From NCBI GenBank assembly GCA_041906305.1, contig JAYRJL010000001.1:1240001-1304000 (forward strand): DNA of 64,000 nt, written 5' to 3'. Position numbers and translations under genes: made by a program. Below the pieces are notes generated by a model. It was given only the letters and a program-made list of their open reading frames with translations, had not been told where the DNA came from and did not search any database. Positions 45,115 through 56,170 of the stretch are shown piece after piece. Position 1 is the first letter of the stretch; every line of letters starts with the position of its first letter. The stretch is from SHVZ01 sp041906305. Its GTDB lineage: Bacteria > Pseudomonadota > Alphaproteobacteria > SHVZ01.

Positions 45115-45152
45115 CCCCCCACCCCATCCCTCCCCCGCAAGGGGGGAGGGGG
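45115..45152. repeat. Terminal inverted repeat, right (carA side)
   Basis: Partner of 44747-44784 in inverted orientation, 36 of 38 bases matching. The inner hairpin is CCCTCCCCC (45128-45136) with GGGGGAGGG (45142-45150). It lies 7 bases upstream of the DUF559 start codon and could limit its translation. Confidence 0.9.
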
Positions 45153-45174
45153 TACGAGCGGCTCGATTGCGTCA

Positions 45175-46356
<1,182 letters not shown>

Positions 46357-46610
46357 CTCGGTCGTCCTGCAGGTCGCGCCTCGGCTTCCCGGCGCTCCTA
46401 CGAGAGGGCGCGAGAGGCAAGGCGGGCACTGATGTCGGGGCTTCGGCGAAGCCGCGACTTATTACGGGAAGGTGGTCCCGGCGTCAAGTCGGTGACACGC
46501 GGGAAAGAAGAGGAATATCAATCTGTTAACCCGATGCGACGGTTTTGCAAAACCATCCTGCATCGGCTAAGGTGAGGACTTTCCCGAAGATCACCCAAAC
46601 GAGGCCGCCG
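46357..46610. promoter_or_regulatory. Divergent region carA/yqeY with a 36-base compound palindrome
   Basis: This 254-base gap must hold promoters for the car operon and for yqeY-dnaG-rpoD. At 46531-46566 there is a nested palindrome: CCGATGC and GCATCGG form the outer arms, and GGTTTTGCAAAACC (46541-46554) is a perfect inner palindrome. It lies 44 bases before the yqeY start, in a lower-GC stretch that also has AATATCAATCTGTTAA just upstream. It may be an operator or a leader hairpin. No pyrimidine or arginine attenuator was recognised on the carA side. Confidence 0.5.
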
Positions 46611-47066
46611 ATGCTCCGACAGCGCCTGTCCGAGGCCCTGAAAGAGGGCATGAAATCGCGTGACGAGCGGACCACCGCAACCGTCCGCCTGATTCTGGCC
46701 GCCCTCAAGGACAAGGACATCGCCGCCCGCGTCGCCGGCAAGACCGACGGCATTCCTGATGCCGACGTCCATTCCGTGATGCAGGGAATGGTCAAGCAGC
46801 GCCGGGAATCGATCGAGATGTTCAAGAAGGGCGGGCGCCAGGACCTCGTCGAGAAGGAGGAAGGCGAGATCGCCGTGATCGAGCGCTTCCTTCCACAGCA
46901 GATGAGCGAGGCCGAGATGCAGGCCGCGATCAAGGGTCTGGTGGCCGAGCTCGGCATCGCCAGCATCAAGGACATGGGCAAGGCGATGGCGGCGCTGAAG
47001 GAGCGCTACGCCGGTCGCATGGACTTCTCCAAGGCGGGCGCCATCGTCAAGCAGTCGATCGGCTGA
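46611..47066 (+). CDS. yqeY: GatB/YqeY domain protein
   Basis: A 151-residue all-helical protein of the YqeY family, related to the tail domain of the GatB subunit of Glu/Asp-tRNA amidotransferase. The start MLRQRLSEALKEGMKSRDER is family-typical, and KEEGEIAVIERFLPQQMSEA is the central signature. GAGG lies 6 bases before the ATG at 46611. It is often placed directly before dnaG and rpoD in alphaproteobacteria, as here, with a 13-base gap to dnaG. Its role in translation is presumed but not established. Confidence 0.92.
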   Translation: MLRQRLSEALKEGMKSRDERTTATVRLILAALKDKDIAARVAGKTDGIPDADVHSVMQGMVKQRRESIEMFKKGGRQDLVEKEEGEIAVIERFLPQQMSEAEMQAAIKGLVAELGIASIKDMGKAMAALKERYAGRMDFSKAGAIVKQSIG

Positions 47067-47079
47067 CGAGCGGGCGTAG

Positions 47080-48948
47080 GTGAGCCTCAAGCCGGAATTC
47101 CTGGACGAGATCCGCGACCGGGTGAGCCTTTCCTCGGTCGTCGGCCGCCGCGTGCGCCTGGTCCGCAAGGGACGCGAGCACGGGGGCCTGTGCCCGTTCC
47201 ACAACGAGAAGACGCCGTCCTTCACGGTCAGCGACGACAAGGGCTTCTTCCACTGCTTCGGCTGCGGTGCCCATGGCGACGTGATCGGCTTCGTGATGAA
47301 GAGCGAGGGCCTTGCCTTCCGCGAGGCGGTCGAACGGCTCGCCGGCGAAGCAGGTCTGCAGATGCCGGTCGAGCGGCCGGAGGAGCGCGAGCGCGAGGAG
47401 CGGGCGCAGACCCTGGGCGAGGTCGTCGAACTCGCCTGCAGATTCTACGAGCAGCAGCTGCGGGCGCCCAACGGCCGGGCGGCGCTCGACTACCTGAAGG
47501 GTCGTGGCTTGGCGGACGCGACGATCGCGCGCTTTCGACTGGGATATGCGCCGGCGTCTTCGGGGGCGCTCAAGGCCGCGCTCGCCAAGGCGAACGTGCC
47601 CGAGGAGCGGATGGTCGCCGCCGGACTTCTGAAGAAACCCGACGATGGCCGCGACGCCTTCGACTATCTCCGCGACCGCGTCGTCTTCCCGATTTTCGAT
47701 CGCCGCGGCCGACCGATCGCCTTCGGCGGACGCACGATGAGCAGCGACGGCGGGCCCAAGTATCTCAACTCGCCGGAGACCGAGCTATTCCACAAGGGCC
47801 GCGGCCTGTACGGGCTGCATCTCGCGCGCGAGGCGGCGCACAAGGCGGGCGAGGTCGTCGTCGTCGAGGGCTACATGGATGTGATCGCGATGGCGGAGGC
47901 CGGCATGGCCCATGCCGTCGCCCCGCTCGGCACGGCGCTGACCGAGGATCAGATCCAGGAGCTGTGGAAGCTGGCGCCGGAGCCCATCCTCTGCTTCGAC
48001 GGCGACGCCGCCGGCCAGCGCGCCGCCGCGCGTGCAGCCGACCGAGCGCTTCCCTTGCTCAAGCCCGGCCGCTCGGTTCGCTTCGTTCAGCTCCCGGCTG
48101 GCGACGACCCCGACTCCCTGGTGCGGAAGAAGGGCGGCCAGGCGCTCCGCGAGGTGCTGGCGACGGCCCAGCCCCTGATCCGCCAGCTCTGGGAGATCGA
48201 GCTCGCGGCGAAGCCCATCGACACGCCCGAGCGCCGGGCCGACTTCCACGACCGGCTCCGTCAGCGTCTGGGAAAGATCGCCGACCCCGCGATCCGCGAG
48301 TTCTACCGGCAGGGCTTCGACGAGGCGAAGCGCCAGAGCTTTCAGCGCCCGGAGCCCCAGCAGCGTCCCTGGGTACCGCGCGAAAGCGGCGGCTTCCGGG
48401 GCTTCCGGGGCGCGCCGCCGGTCCCCCAGGCCCCTCCGGGCGGGCGAGCGGCCATGGCCGGGCGCGACCAGGGCCAAGCCCTCCGCCTGGAACAGGCGAA
48501 GGTCCTGGCCACATTGGTGGCCCATCCGGAACTGGTCCCCGAGATGGCGGAATCCTTAGGATATGTAGTCTTCGACGGGGCCGCAGAAGAACGTTTGAAG
48601 GCCGCGTTAGCTATGATTCCTCAGGATCTTGCTCTTGACGCTGCGGCCGTGCGCCGCCATTTGAACGAACTGGGTTTTGCCGAGACCGTGGACAGGCTTA
48701 TGAGCGATGAGGTACTTCAAAGTGCCCCGTTCGCTCGTCCGGGGGCACCCATCGAGGTTGCACGGGAGCGCGTTCAACGGTTTCTCGATCGGGCCGCGAT
48801 CCCAGAGATCGAGGCTCAACTCGCGGAAGCCGAGCGAGAGCTTGTTGTGCACATGACCGAAGAGATTTGGGCAAAGGTCGATAGCCTGCGCCAGTCTCTG
48901 GTGCGAATTAAGCCGCGCGTCTCCGGCGCCGAGGCCGCCGACGCGTGA
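47080..48948 (+). CDS. dnaG: DNA primase
   Basis: A 622-residue primase that makes RNA primers for replication. The N-terminal zinc ribbon reads CPFHNEKTP and HCFGCGAHGD (about residues 37-66). The Toprim catalytic core has VVVVEGYMDVIAM and LCFDGDAAGQRA (about residues 262-315). A Pro/Gly/Arg-rich linker (about 425-465) leads to the C-terminal helicase-binding domain. It starts with GTG at 47080, and MSLKPEFLDEIRDRV is the correct N-terminus. From about 48545 to the end, G+C falls from about two thirds to about 50-60% and codon choice changes, which may reflect internal rpoD promoter elements or replacement of this domain. Confidence 0.96.
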   Translation: MSLKPEFLDEIRDRVSLSSVVGRRVRLVRKGREHGGLCPFHNEKTPSFTVSDDKGFFHCFGCGAHGDVIGFVMKSEGLAFREAVERLAGEAGLQMPVERPEEREREERAQTLGEVVELACRFYEQQLRAPNGRAALDYLKGRGLADATIARFRLGYAPASSGALKAALAKANVPEERMVAAGLLKKPDDGRDAFDYLRDRVVFPIFDRRGRPIAFGGRTMSSDGGPKYLNSPETELFHKGRGLYGLHLAREAAHKAGEVVVVEGYMDVIAMAEAGMAHAVAPLGTALTEDQIQELWKLAPEPILCFDGDAAGQRAAARAADRALPLLKPGRSVRFVQLPAGDDPDSLVRKKGGQALREVLATAQPLIRQLWEIELAAKPIDTPERRADFHDRLRQRLGKIADPAIREFYRQGFDEAKRQSFQRPEPQQRPWVPRESGGFRGFRGAPPVPQAPPGGRAAMAGRDQGQALRLEQAKVLATLVAHPELVPEMAESLGYVVFDGAAEERLKAALAMIPQDLALDAAAVRRHLNELGFAETVDRLMSDEVLQSAPFARPGAPIEVARERVQRFLDRAAIPEIEAQLAEAERELVVHMTEEIWAKVDSLRQSLVRIKPRVSGAEAADA

Positions 48949-48982
48949 TTTTTGACTTTTGTTTTTGAGGACGTCCAAGACG

Positions 48983-50956
<1,974 letters not shown>

Positions 50957-50982
50957 TCCCCGTTCCAACCGGGGTCGACCCG

Positions 50983-51028
50983 AAAGCCAGAAGTTGCGGA
51001 TCCCCCCGACTTCTGGCTTTCTGCTTTT
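50983..51028 (+). terminator. Rho-independent terminator of rpoD
   Basis: AAAGCCAGAAGT (50983-50994) and ACTTCTGGCTTT (51009-51020) form a perfect 12-bp stem with a 14-base loop, followed by CTGCTTTT. It lies 26 bases after the rpoD stop and immediately before the tRNA gene. A smaller stem (CCCCG/CGGGG, 50958-50974) precedes it. Confidence 0.85.
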
Positions 51029-51031
51029 CGA

Positions 51032-51107
51032 GGGCCTGTAGTTCAGCGGTTAGAACGCGCCGCTCATAACGGTGTTGTCGCAGGTTCGAGTCCTGCCGGG
51101 CCCACCA
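51032..51107 (+). tRNA. tRNA with CAU anticodon, probably tRNA-Ile2 (lysidine type)
   Basis: A complete 76-base cloverleaf with encoded CCA. The acceptor stem GGGCCTG pairs with CGGGCCC (one T-G pair), the D stem is GTTC/GAAC, the anticodon stem is CGCCG/CGGTG with loop CTCATAA (anticodon CAT at 51065-51067), and the T stem is GCAGG/CCTGC with loop TTCGAGT. G1-C72 pairing excludes an initiator. C4-G69 and C5-G68 are the pairs that TilS uses to recognise tRNA-Ile2, which favours isoleucine (AUA codon) over elongator methionine. A 12-bp terminator ends rpoD just upstream, so the tRNA has its own promoter or is processed from read-through. Confidence 0.93.
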
Positions 51108-51135
51108 GCCTTCGCCCACGAAGCGGGCGAAGGCT
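51107..51135 (+). other. 11-bp hairpin directly after the tRNA
   Basis: AGCCTTCGCCC (51107-51117) and GGGCGAAGGCT (51125-51135) are exact complements around a 7-base loop. The stem begins at the final A of the tRNA CCA. There is no T-run, so it may be a 3' processing or partial termination signal for the tRNA, or a barrier ahead of the hydrolase gene that starts at 51154. Confidence 0.55.
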
Positions 51136-51153
51136 GCGTCCAGGAGAGCAGTC

Positions 51154-52017
51154 TTGCCGATTTCCCGCGCGACGGTCGGACGCCTGGAAGTCTACGGTAT
51201 CGCCGATGCCAAGCCGGCCCCGGTCGACCCGGACCGCTCGTATCCCGATGTTCCGCGCGAGTCCTGGGAGCCGCATCTTCGCTGGCTGACGCACGAAGGT
51301 CAGTTCCAGCCCGATCTCGGCTGCTTCGTCGTGCGGTCGCCGGACGGGGTCGTGCTGATCGACGCCGGCATCGGCCCGGGGCCGGTGCCCTATCTCGGCA
51401 ACGCGCGAGGCACCTTGCGAGAGAGCTTCGGCGAACTCGGCCTCGGGTTCGACGACGTCTCTGCCGTGATCTTCACCCATCTGCATTTCGACCATGTGGG
51501 CTGGGCAAGCATCGCCGATGCGTCGGGCACGATGCGGCCGAGCTTTCCGAACGCGCGCTACTATGTCGGCGAAACCGAGTGGGCATTCTGGAATCGCGGC
51601 CCCACCAACGTGATGCCGCATCACCTCGATGCCTTCGCCCGCGTCGTACGTCCGGTCGAGGCGGCGGGCCTGCTGACCGTCGTCCCCGACGGTACGTCTC
51701 CGATCGAAGGGTTCGTCTATCGCCGCCTGCCGGGAAACACGCCGGGACACCAAGGCGTCCTCGCGACCTCGGGCGGGCACTGCTGCCTCTTCTGCGCCGA
51801 CATCTGCCACTGTCCGGTGCAGATCCTGGAGCCTTCCTGGAGCCATCGATCCGACGTCGACGGGAGGACCGGGCGGTCGACGCGACAGGAGGTGTTCTCG
51901 GAATTCGTCGATACCGACACGCTGCTCGCCTTCGGCCATTTTCCGCGCGGCGCCGATCTCGGGCATGTGACGCGCAGAGGCGACGGCTTCGCCTGGCAGC
52001 CGCTCGGCGGCAATTGA
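51154..52017 (+). CDS. Metallo-beta-lactamase-fold hydrolase
   Basis: A 287-residue hydrolase with the di-zinc motif FTHLHFDHVGW (about residues 108-118), later ligands in LPGNTPGHQGVLA and FCADICHCP, and a final LLAFGHFPRGAD. It belongs to the lactonase/alkylsulfatase-like part of the superfamily rather than to true beta-lactamases. The start is TTG at 51154, supported by AGGAGA 7 bases upstream. No signal peptide is present. It precedes a sugar-type ABC operon in the same direction with a 54-base gap, so it may hydrolyse a lactone or ester brought in by that importer; that is inference. Confidence 0.82.
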   Translation: MPISRATVGRLEVYGIADAKPAPVDPDRSYPDVPRESWEPHLRWLTHEGQFQPDLGCFVVRSPDGVVLIDAGIGPGPVPYLGNARGTLRESFGELGLGFDDVSAVIFTHLHFDHVGWASIADASGTMRPSFPNARYYVGETEWAFWNRGPTNVMPHHLDAFARVVRPVEAAGLLTVVPDGTSPIEGFVYRRLPGNTPGHQGVLATSGGHCCLFCADICHCPVQILEPSWSHRSDVDGRTGRSTRQEVFSEFVDTDTLLAFGHFPRGADLGHVTRRGDGFAWQPLGGN

Positions 52018-52071
52018 CAGGGGCGGGCGCCCGCCTGAACTTAGGCGCCAAGAATTTTCCGGGAGGCTTCG

Positions 52072-53328
52072 ATGAAAAGGATGTTCGCCGCTGTCGCGGC
52101 CGTGGCGCTGTCGTTCGCGATGACGGCGGGCGCCAGGGCGCAAACGGTCGAGATCGAGTACTGGCAGTACTTCTTCAAGGAGCGCGTGACGGCGATCGAC
52201 GCGCTGATCAAGACCTTCGAGGCCGCCAACCCCGGCATCAAGGTCAAGCACACGCATTTCCCCTACGCCCAGTACCAGACCAAGGTCGCCGCCGCCGTGC
52301 CCGCCGGCGAGGGACCGGACGTGGTGCAGCTCTATTACGGCTGGCTCGAGGAATATCGGAAGGCGAACCTGCTGGCGCCGCTGCCGAAGGATCAGTTCGA
52401 CGCCGCCCAGGTCGAGAAGGACTTCTTCCCGATCGTGAAGGCGATGAAGGCCGAGGGTGCGTACTGGGGCCTGCCGACCGCCGTCCGCTCGATGGCGATG
52501 TTCTACAACAAGACGCTGATGAAGGAGGCCGGCCTCGATCCCTCCAAGCCGCCGCAGACGCTCGACGAGCTGATGGCGATGGGCGCCAAGATCGCCAAGC
52601 GCGATGCCGCCGGCAATACGCTGGTGGCGGGCTTCCCGACGGGACCGACCGGCCAGGACCACCATTGGTGGCGCGAGATCCTGGTGCGCCAGTTCGGCGG
52701 CCAGGCCTACAGCGACGACGGCAAGAAGGTCATGTACGACCAGAAGGGCGGCGCCGCCGGCCTGCAGTTCTATGCCGACATCGACGCCAAGCATAAGCTC
52801 GGCAGCTACGGCTTCATGGACGAGACCCAGGCGGCGTTCAAGGCCGGCCGCGCCGGTTTCCACATTGACGGCTCGTTCCGCATCGGCACCTTCCAGGGCG
52901 TGCCGAACCTCGACTGGGCGGTGGCCGAGCTTCCCTCGCACAACGGCGTGAAGGCGAACTTCGCCTCGTACTGGGTGAACGGCGTCTCCAGCAAGTCGAC
53001 CGGCGCCAAGCGCGACGCGGCGATGAAGTTCCTGAAGCACCTCACCAGCGACGAGGCGATGCAGCTCTGGCTCAAGACCACCGGCGAACTGCCGGCGAAG
53101 CCGAGCGTGGCGCTGTCGGCCGAGAACAAGAACGACCCGGTCTACGGGCCGTTCATCCTAGGCCTCGCCTATTCGCACACGACCGAGTTCGTGAACGAGG
53201 CGAAGCAGCGCCAGGTCTTCCTCGACATGATGGACCGCGTCAGCCTTCAGAAGATGAAGGTCGAGGACGCGATCAAGATCGCGGCCAAGGAAGAGCAGCA
53301 GCTGCTCGACGACCACTTCAAGAAATAG
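52072..53328 (+). CDS. Sugar-type ABC substrate-binding protein (family 1)
   Basis: A 418-residue periplasmic protein. The Sec signal peptide is MKRMFAAVAAVALSFAMTAG then ARAQ, with the mature part beginning TVEIEYWQYFFKERVTAIDA. The family-1 carbohydrate-binding pattern is clear (EAANPGIKVKHTHFP; EGPDVVQLYYGWLEEY; GQAYSDDGKKVMYDQ). GGGAGG precedes the ATG at 52072 with a spacing of about 6. It heads a full SBP-permease-permease-ATPase operon. The ligand is unknown; glycerol-3-phosphate, oligosaccharides and sugar acids are typical for the family. Confidence 0.9.
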   Translation: MKRMFAAVAAVALSFAMTAGARAQTVEIEYWQYFFKERVTAIDALIKTFEAANPGIKVKHTHFPYAQYQTKVAAAVPAGEGPDVVQLYYGWLEEYRKANLLAPLPKDQFDAAQVEKDFFPIVKAMKAEGAYWGLPTAVRSMAMFYNKTLMKEAGLDPSKPPQTLDELMAMGAKIAKRDAAGNTLVAGFPTGPTGQDHHWWREILVRQFGGQAYSDDGKKVMYDQKGGAAGLQFYADIDAKHKLGSYGFMDETQAAFKAGRAGFHIDGSFRIGTFQGVPNLDWAVAELPSHNGVKANFASYWVNGVSSKSTGAKRDAAMKFLKHLTSDEAMQLWLKTTGELPAKPSVALSAENKNDPVYGPFILGLAYSHTTEFVNEAKQRQVFLDMMDRVSLQKMKVEDAIKIAAKEEQQLLDDHFKK

Positions 53329-53347
53329 GACGAAGGCATAACCGGCC

Positions 53348-54244
53348 GTGCGGGCCTGGTATCGCTCCCGCACGGTCGGGCAGAAGCAGGCGGTCTGGGC
53401 GTGGATCTTCCTCGCCCTGCCGCTCTTCTTCTTCTGCGCGATCCGCCTGTTCCCGACCGGCTACACCGCCTACGTCTCGCTGACCGACTGGAACCTGCTC
53501 AGGCCGAAGAACTTCGTCGGCTTCGCCAACTACCTTCGCCTCTGGAACGACCCGGTCTTCTGGCAGGTGTTCGGGAATACCTTCAAGTACCTGATCATCG
53601 GGATGCCGATCAGCCTCGTGCTGTCGTTTCTCGTTGCCTACTACCTGGACCAGGTGCGCTTCCTTCAGGGGGCGATCCGTGCGCTCTACTTCATCCCGTT
53701 CCTCACCACCGCGGCGGCGATGGCCTGGGTCTGGCGCTGGTTCTACCAGCCTGTCCCGATCGGCATCTTCAATCTGATGCTGGTTGATATGGGCTTCACC
53801 CAGCAGCCGTTCCTTCGTTCGACCACCCAGGCGCTGGGCTCGATCCTGGCACCGGCGATCTGGGCGGGCCTGGGATTCCAGGTGGTGATCTTCCTCGCCG
53901 GATTGCGCGCGATTCCCGAGACCTATTACGAGGCAGCGCGCATCGACGGCGTCGGGCGATGGACCATTCTGAAGGAGATCACCCTGCCGCTGCTCCGCCC
54001 GACGATCCTGTTCCTGGTGGTGGTCAGCTCGATCGGGTTCCTTCGGATCTTCGACAAGGTCTACAACATGACCGTCGACGGCAAGGGCGGGCCGCTCAAC
54101 ACGACGCGGCCGCTCGTGCTCAACATCTACCAGCTGGCCTTCACCGACTACCGCATGGGATACGCGGCCGCGCAGACGATGGTGCTGTTCGTCGTCCTGC
54201 TGGCCGTGACTGCGATCCAGCTCCGCGCCCTGAGGTCGAAGTGA
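53348..54244 (+). CDS. Sugar ABC importer permease (MalF/UgpA-type)
   Basis: A 298-residue membrane protein with six membrane segments (the first is AWIFLALPLFFFCAIRLFP). The EAA coupling loop is TYYEAARIDGVGRWTILKEI (near residues 195-214), followed by TLPLLRPT. The start is GTG at 53348. Its stop shares one base with the ATG of the next permease (TGATG at 54242-54246). It forms the membrane channel with the following gene product. Confidence 0.9.
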   Translation: MRAWYRSRTVGQKQAVWAWIFLALPLFFFCAIRLFPTGYTAYVSLTDWNLLRPKNFVGFANYLRLWNDPVFWQVFGNTFKYLIIGMPISLVLSFLVAYYLDQVRFLQGAIRALYFIPFLTTAAAMAWVWRWFYQPVPIGIFNLMLVDMGFTQQPFLRSTTQALGSILAPAIWAGLGFQVVIFLAGLRAIPETYYEAARIDGVGRWTILKEITLPLLRPTILFLVVVSSIGFLRIFDKVYNMTVDGKGGPLNTTRPLVLNIYQLAFTDYRMGYAAAQTMVLFVVLLAVTAIQLRALRSK

Positions 54245-55074
54245 TGTTCCGCTTCGATCCGAAGCGCGATCCGCGCAAGATCCTGATCTGGACCCTGGTC
54301 GCGTTAGGCGGGATCGTGATGATCATGCCGTTCCTGTTCATGATCTCGACGTCGCTCAAGGGGCGGGGCGAGGTCTACGACCTCCGCCTGATTCCGGCGG
54401 CGCCGACGCTGGAGAACTACGCCTATCTCTTCCGCGAGAGCCGGTTCGTCCGCTGGTTCTTCAACTCCTTCGCGATCGCCTCGATCTCCACGGTCTCCGT
54501 GCTGTTCTTCGACAGCCTCGCCGGATACGTGCTCTGCAAGTACAAGTTCAGGGGCCGCCAGGTCGTGTTCGTCGCGATCCTCTCGACGCTGATGATCCCG
54601 ACCGAAATGCTGGTCATCCCCTGGTACGTGATGAGCAAGAATCTCGGCTGGCTGAATACCTACTGGGGGATCATGTTCCCCGGCCTGATCACCGGATTCG
54701 GTGTCTTCCTGATGAAGCAGTTCTTCGAGACCGTGCCCGATGCGCTGATCGACGCGGCGCGGATCGACGGCCTTTCGGAATTCCGGATCTTCTGGGAGGT
54801 GGCCTTGCCGCTCGTCACCCCGGCGCTGTCGGCGCTCGCGATCTTCACCTTCCTCGGCAGCTGGACCGCCTTCCTCTGGCCGCTGATCGTCACCAACAGC
54901 GCCTCCAACTACACGGTGCCGGTAGGCCTCGCGTCGTTCTCGGGCGAGTTCGCGACCGAATGGCACATGATCATGACCGGGGCGGCGGTCGCGACGATTC
55001 CGACGCTGGTGGTCTTCATCCTCCTGCAGAAGTACATCATCCGCGGGGTCATCCTCTCGGGCGTGAAGGGCTGA
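54244..55074 (+). CDS. Sugar ABC importer permease (MalG/UgpE-type)
   Basis: A 276-residue permease with six membrane segments. The coupling loop is PDALIDAARIDGLSEFRIFW near residues 166-185, and the C-terminus ends IRGVILSGVKG, typical of MalG-type proteins. The ATG at 54244 overlaps the previous stop. The ATPase gene begins 2 bases after the stop. Confidence 0.9.
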   Translation: MFRFDPKRDPRKILIWTLVALGGIVMIMPFLFMISTSLKGRGEVYDLRLIPAAPTLENYAYLFRESRFVRWFFNSFAIASISTVSVLFFDSLAGYVLCKYKFRGRQVVFVAILSTLMIPTEMLVIPWYVMSKNLGWLNTYWGIMFPGLITGFGVFLMKQFFETVPDALIDAARIDGLSEFRIFWEVALPLVTPALSALAIFTFLGSWTAFLWPLIVTNSASNYTVPVGLASFSGEFATEWHMIMTGAAVATIPTLVVFILLQKYIIRGVILSGVKG

Positions 55075-55076
55075 CG

Positions 55077-56165
55077 ATGGCTTCGGTGACGCTTTCGCGG
55101 ATCGTCAAGCGCTTCGACCGCACCGAGGTGGTGCACGGCATCGATCTCGCGATCGCCGATGGCGAGTTCGTCGTGCTGGTGGGGCCGTCCGGCTGCGGCA
55201 AGTCGACGACGCTCCGCATGATCGCCGGGCTCGAGGACCTGACCTCGGGCGAGATCAGGATCGGTGACCGCGTTGTCGATCGGCTGGAGCCGAAGGATCG
55301 GAACATCGCCATGGTGTTCCAGAACTACGCGATCTACCCGCACATGACCGTGCACAAGAACATCGCGTTCGGCCTGCGCATGGCGAAGCTTTCCAAGGCC
55401 GACGAGGACAAGCGCGTGCGCGAGGCGGCACGGATCCTGGGATTGACCGACCTGCTCGACCGGCGTCCGGCACAGCTCTCCGGCGGCCAGCGCCAGCGTG
55501 TCGCGATCGGGCGGGCGATGGTCCGCGATCCGGCCGTGTTCCTGTTCGACGAACCGCTCTCGAACCTCGATGCCCAGCTCCGCGCCCAGATGCGCCTCGA
55601 GATCAAGAAGCTGCATCAGACGCTGCGCACGACGGTCATCTACGTGACCCATGACCAGGTCGAGGCAATGACGCTGGCGGATCGCATCGTGGTGATGCGC
55701 GACGGCCATATCGAGCAGATCGGCACGCCGACCGAGGTCTACCGGTCGCCGGCATCGATGTTCGTCGCCCGTTTCATCGGCTCGCCGTCGATGAACATGA
55801 TTCCGGGCCACCTTCGGCCCGGCGGTATCGACCTCGACAGCCTCGGCGCGAGGCTGATCATCGGGGATTTCGACGGCGCGAGCGCGGGCGGCAAGGTCTT
55901 CCTCGGCGTGCGGCCGGACGATCTCCGGGTCGCATCTTCCGGTGCTGATGGCGCCTTCGTCGTCGAGGCCCGGGTCGAGGTGATCGAGCCGCTGGGGCCC
56001 GATACGCTGGTCTATGCCCAGGCCGGCGGCCGCGAACTCGTCGCCAAGGCTGACAGCCGGGCGAGCGTCAGCCGTGGCGACGCCGTCAGGCTCGTCGCTG
56101 ATGGCGACGCGCTGCACGTTTTCGATGCCGAGACCGAACGGGCGCTTCGCCCCCGTGGAGCGTAG
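55077..56165 (+). CDS. Sugar ABC importer ATPase (MalK/UgpC-type)
   Basis: A 362-residue CUT1 ATPase. Motifs are Walker A GPSGCGKST (about residues 37-45), Q-loop MVFQNYAIYPHMTV, signature LSGGQRQR, Walker B VFLFDEPLSNLDAQLR, and H-loop YVTHDQVEAMTLADRI. The C-terminal OB/TOBE region (VFLGVRPDDLRVAS; VIEPLGPDTLVYAQ) is the MalK/UgpC type. Such ATPases often serve several importers, so it could also energise the ATPase-less importer encoded at 34635-37797; that is inference. Confidence 0.92.
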   Translation: MASVTLSRIVKRFDRTEVVHGIDLAIADGEFVVLVGPSGCGKSTTLRMIAGLEDLTSGEIRIGDRVVDRLEPKDRNIAMVFQNYAIYPHMTVHKNIAFGLRMAKLSKADEDKRVREAARILGLTDLLDRRPAQLSGGQRQRVAIGRAMVRDPAVFLFDEPLSNLDAQLRAQMRLEIKKLHQTLRTTVIYVTHDQVEAMTLADRIVVMRDGHIEQIGTPTEVYRSPASMFVARFIGSPSMNMIPGHLRPGGIDLDSLGARLIIGDFDGASAGGKVFLGVRPDDLRVASSGADGAFVVEARVEVIEPLGPDTLVYAQAGGRELVAKADSRASVSRGDAVRLVADGDALHVFDAETERALRPRGA

Positions 56166-56170
56166 AGCAG

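Larger units (their letters stand above)
44747..45152. mobile_element. 406-bp DUF559 cassette bounded by 38-nt inverted repeats, inserted between carA and carB
   Basis: The unit consists of left repeat, DUF559 gene and right repeat. The outer edges lie 40 bases before the carB start and 22 bases after the carA stop, so the ancestral carA-carB gap was probably about 60-70 bases. There is no transposase; DUF559 itself or a protein acting on hairpins in trans may drive movement. No target-site duplication is obvious beside the repeats. That this is mobile is inferred from its boundaries and from its position within a normally tight operon. Confidence 0.65.

Noticed and set aside
48959..48982. 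TTG at 48959 as the rpoD start
   Set aside because: It adds only eight unconserved residues, and the ATG at 48983 begins the usual alphaproteobacterial N-terminus.
51032..51107. Elongator tRNA-Met
   Set aside because: The C4-G69 and C5-G68 pairs and the overall resemblance to ileX favour tRNA-Ile2. Methionine cannot be fully excluded without a TilS-aware covariance model.
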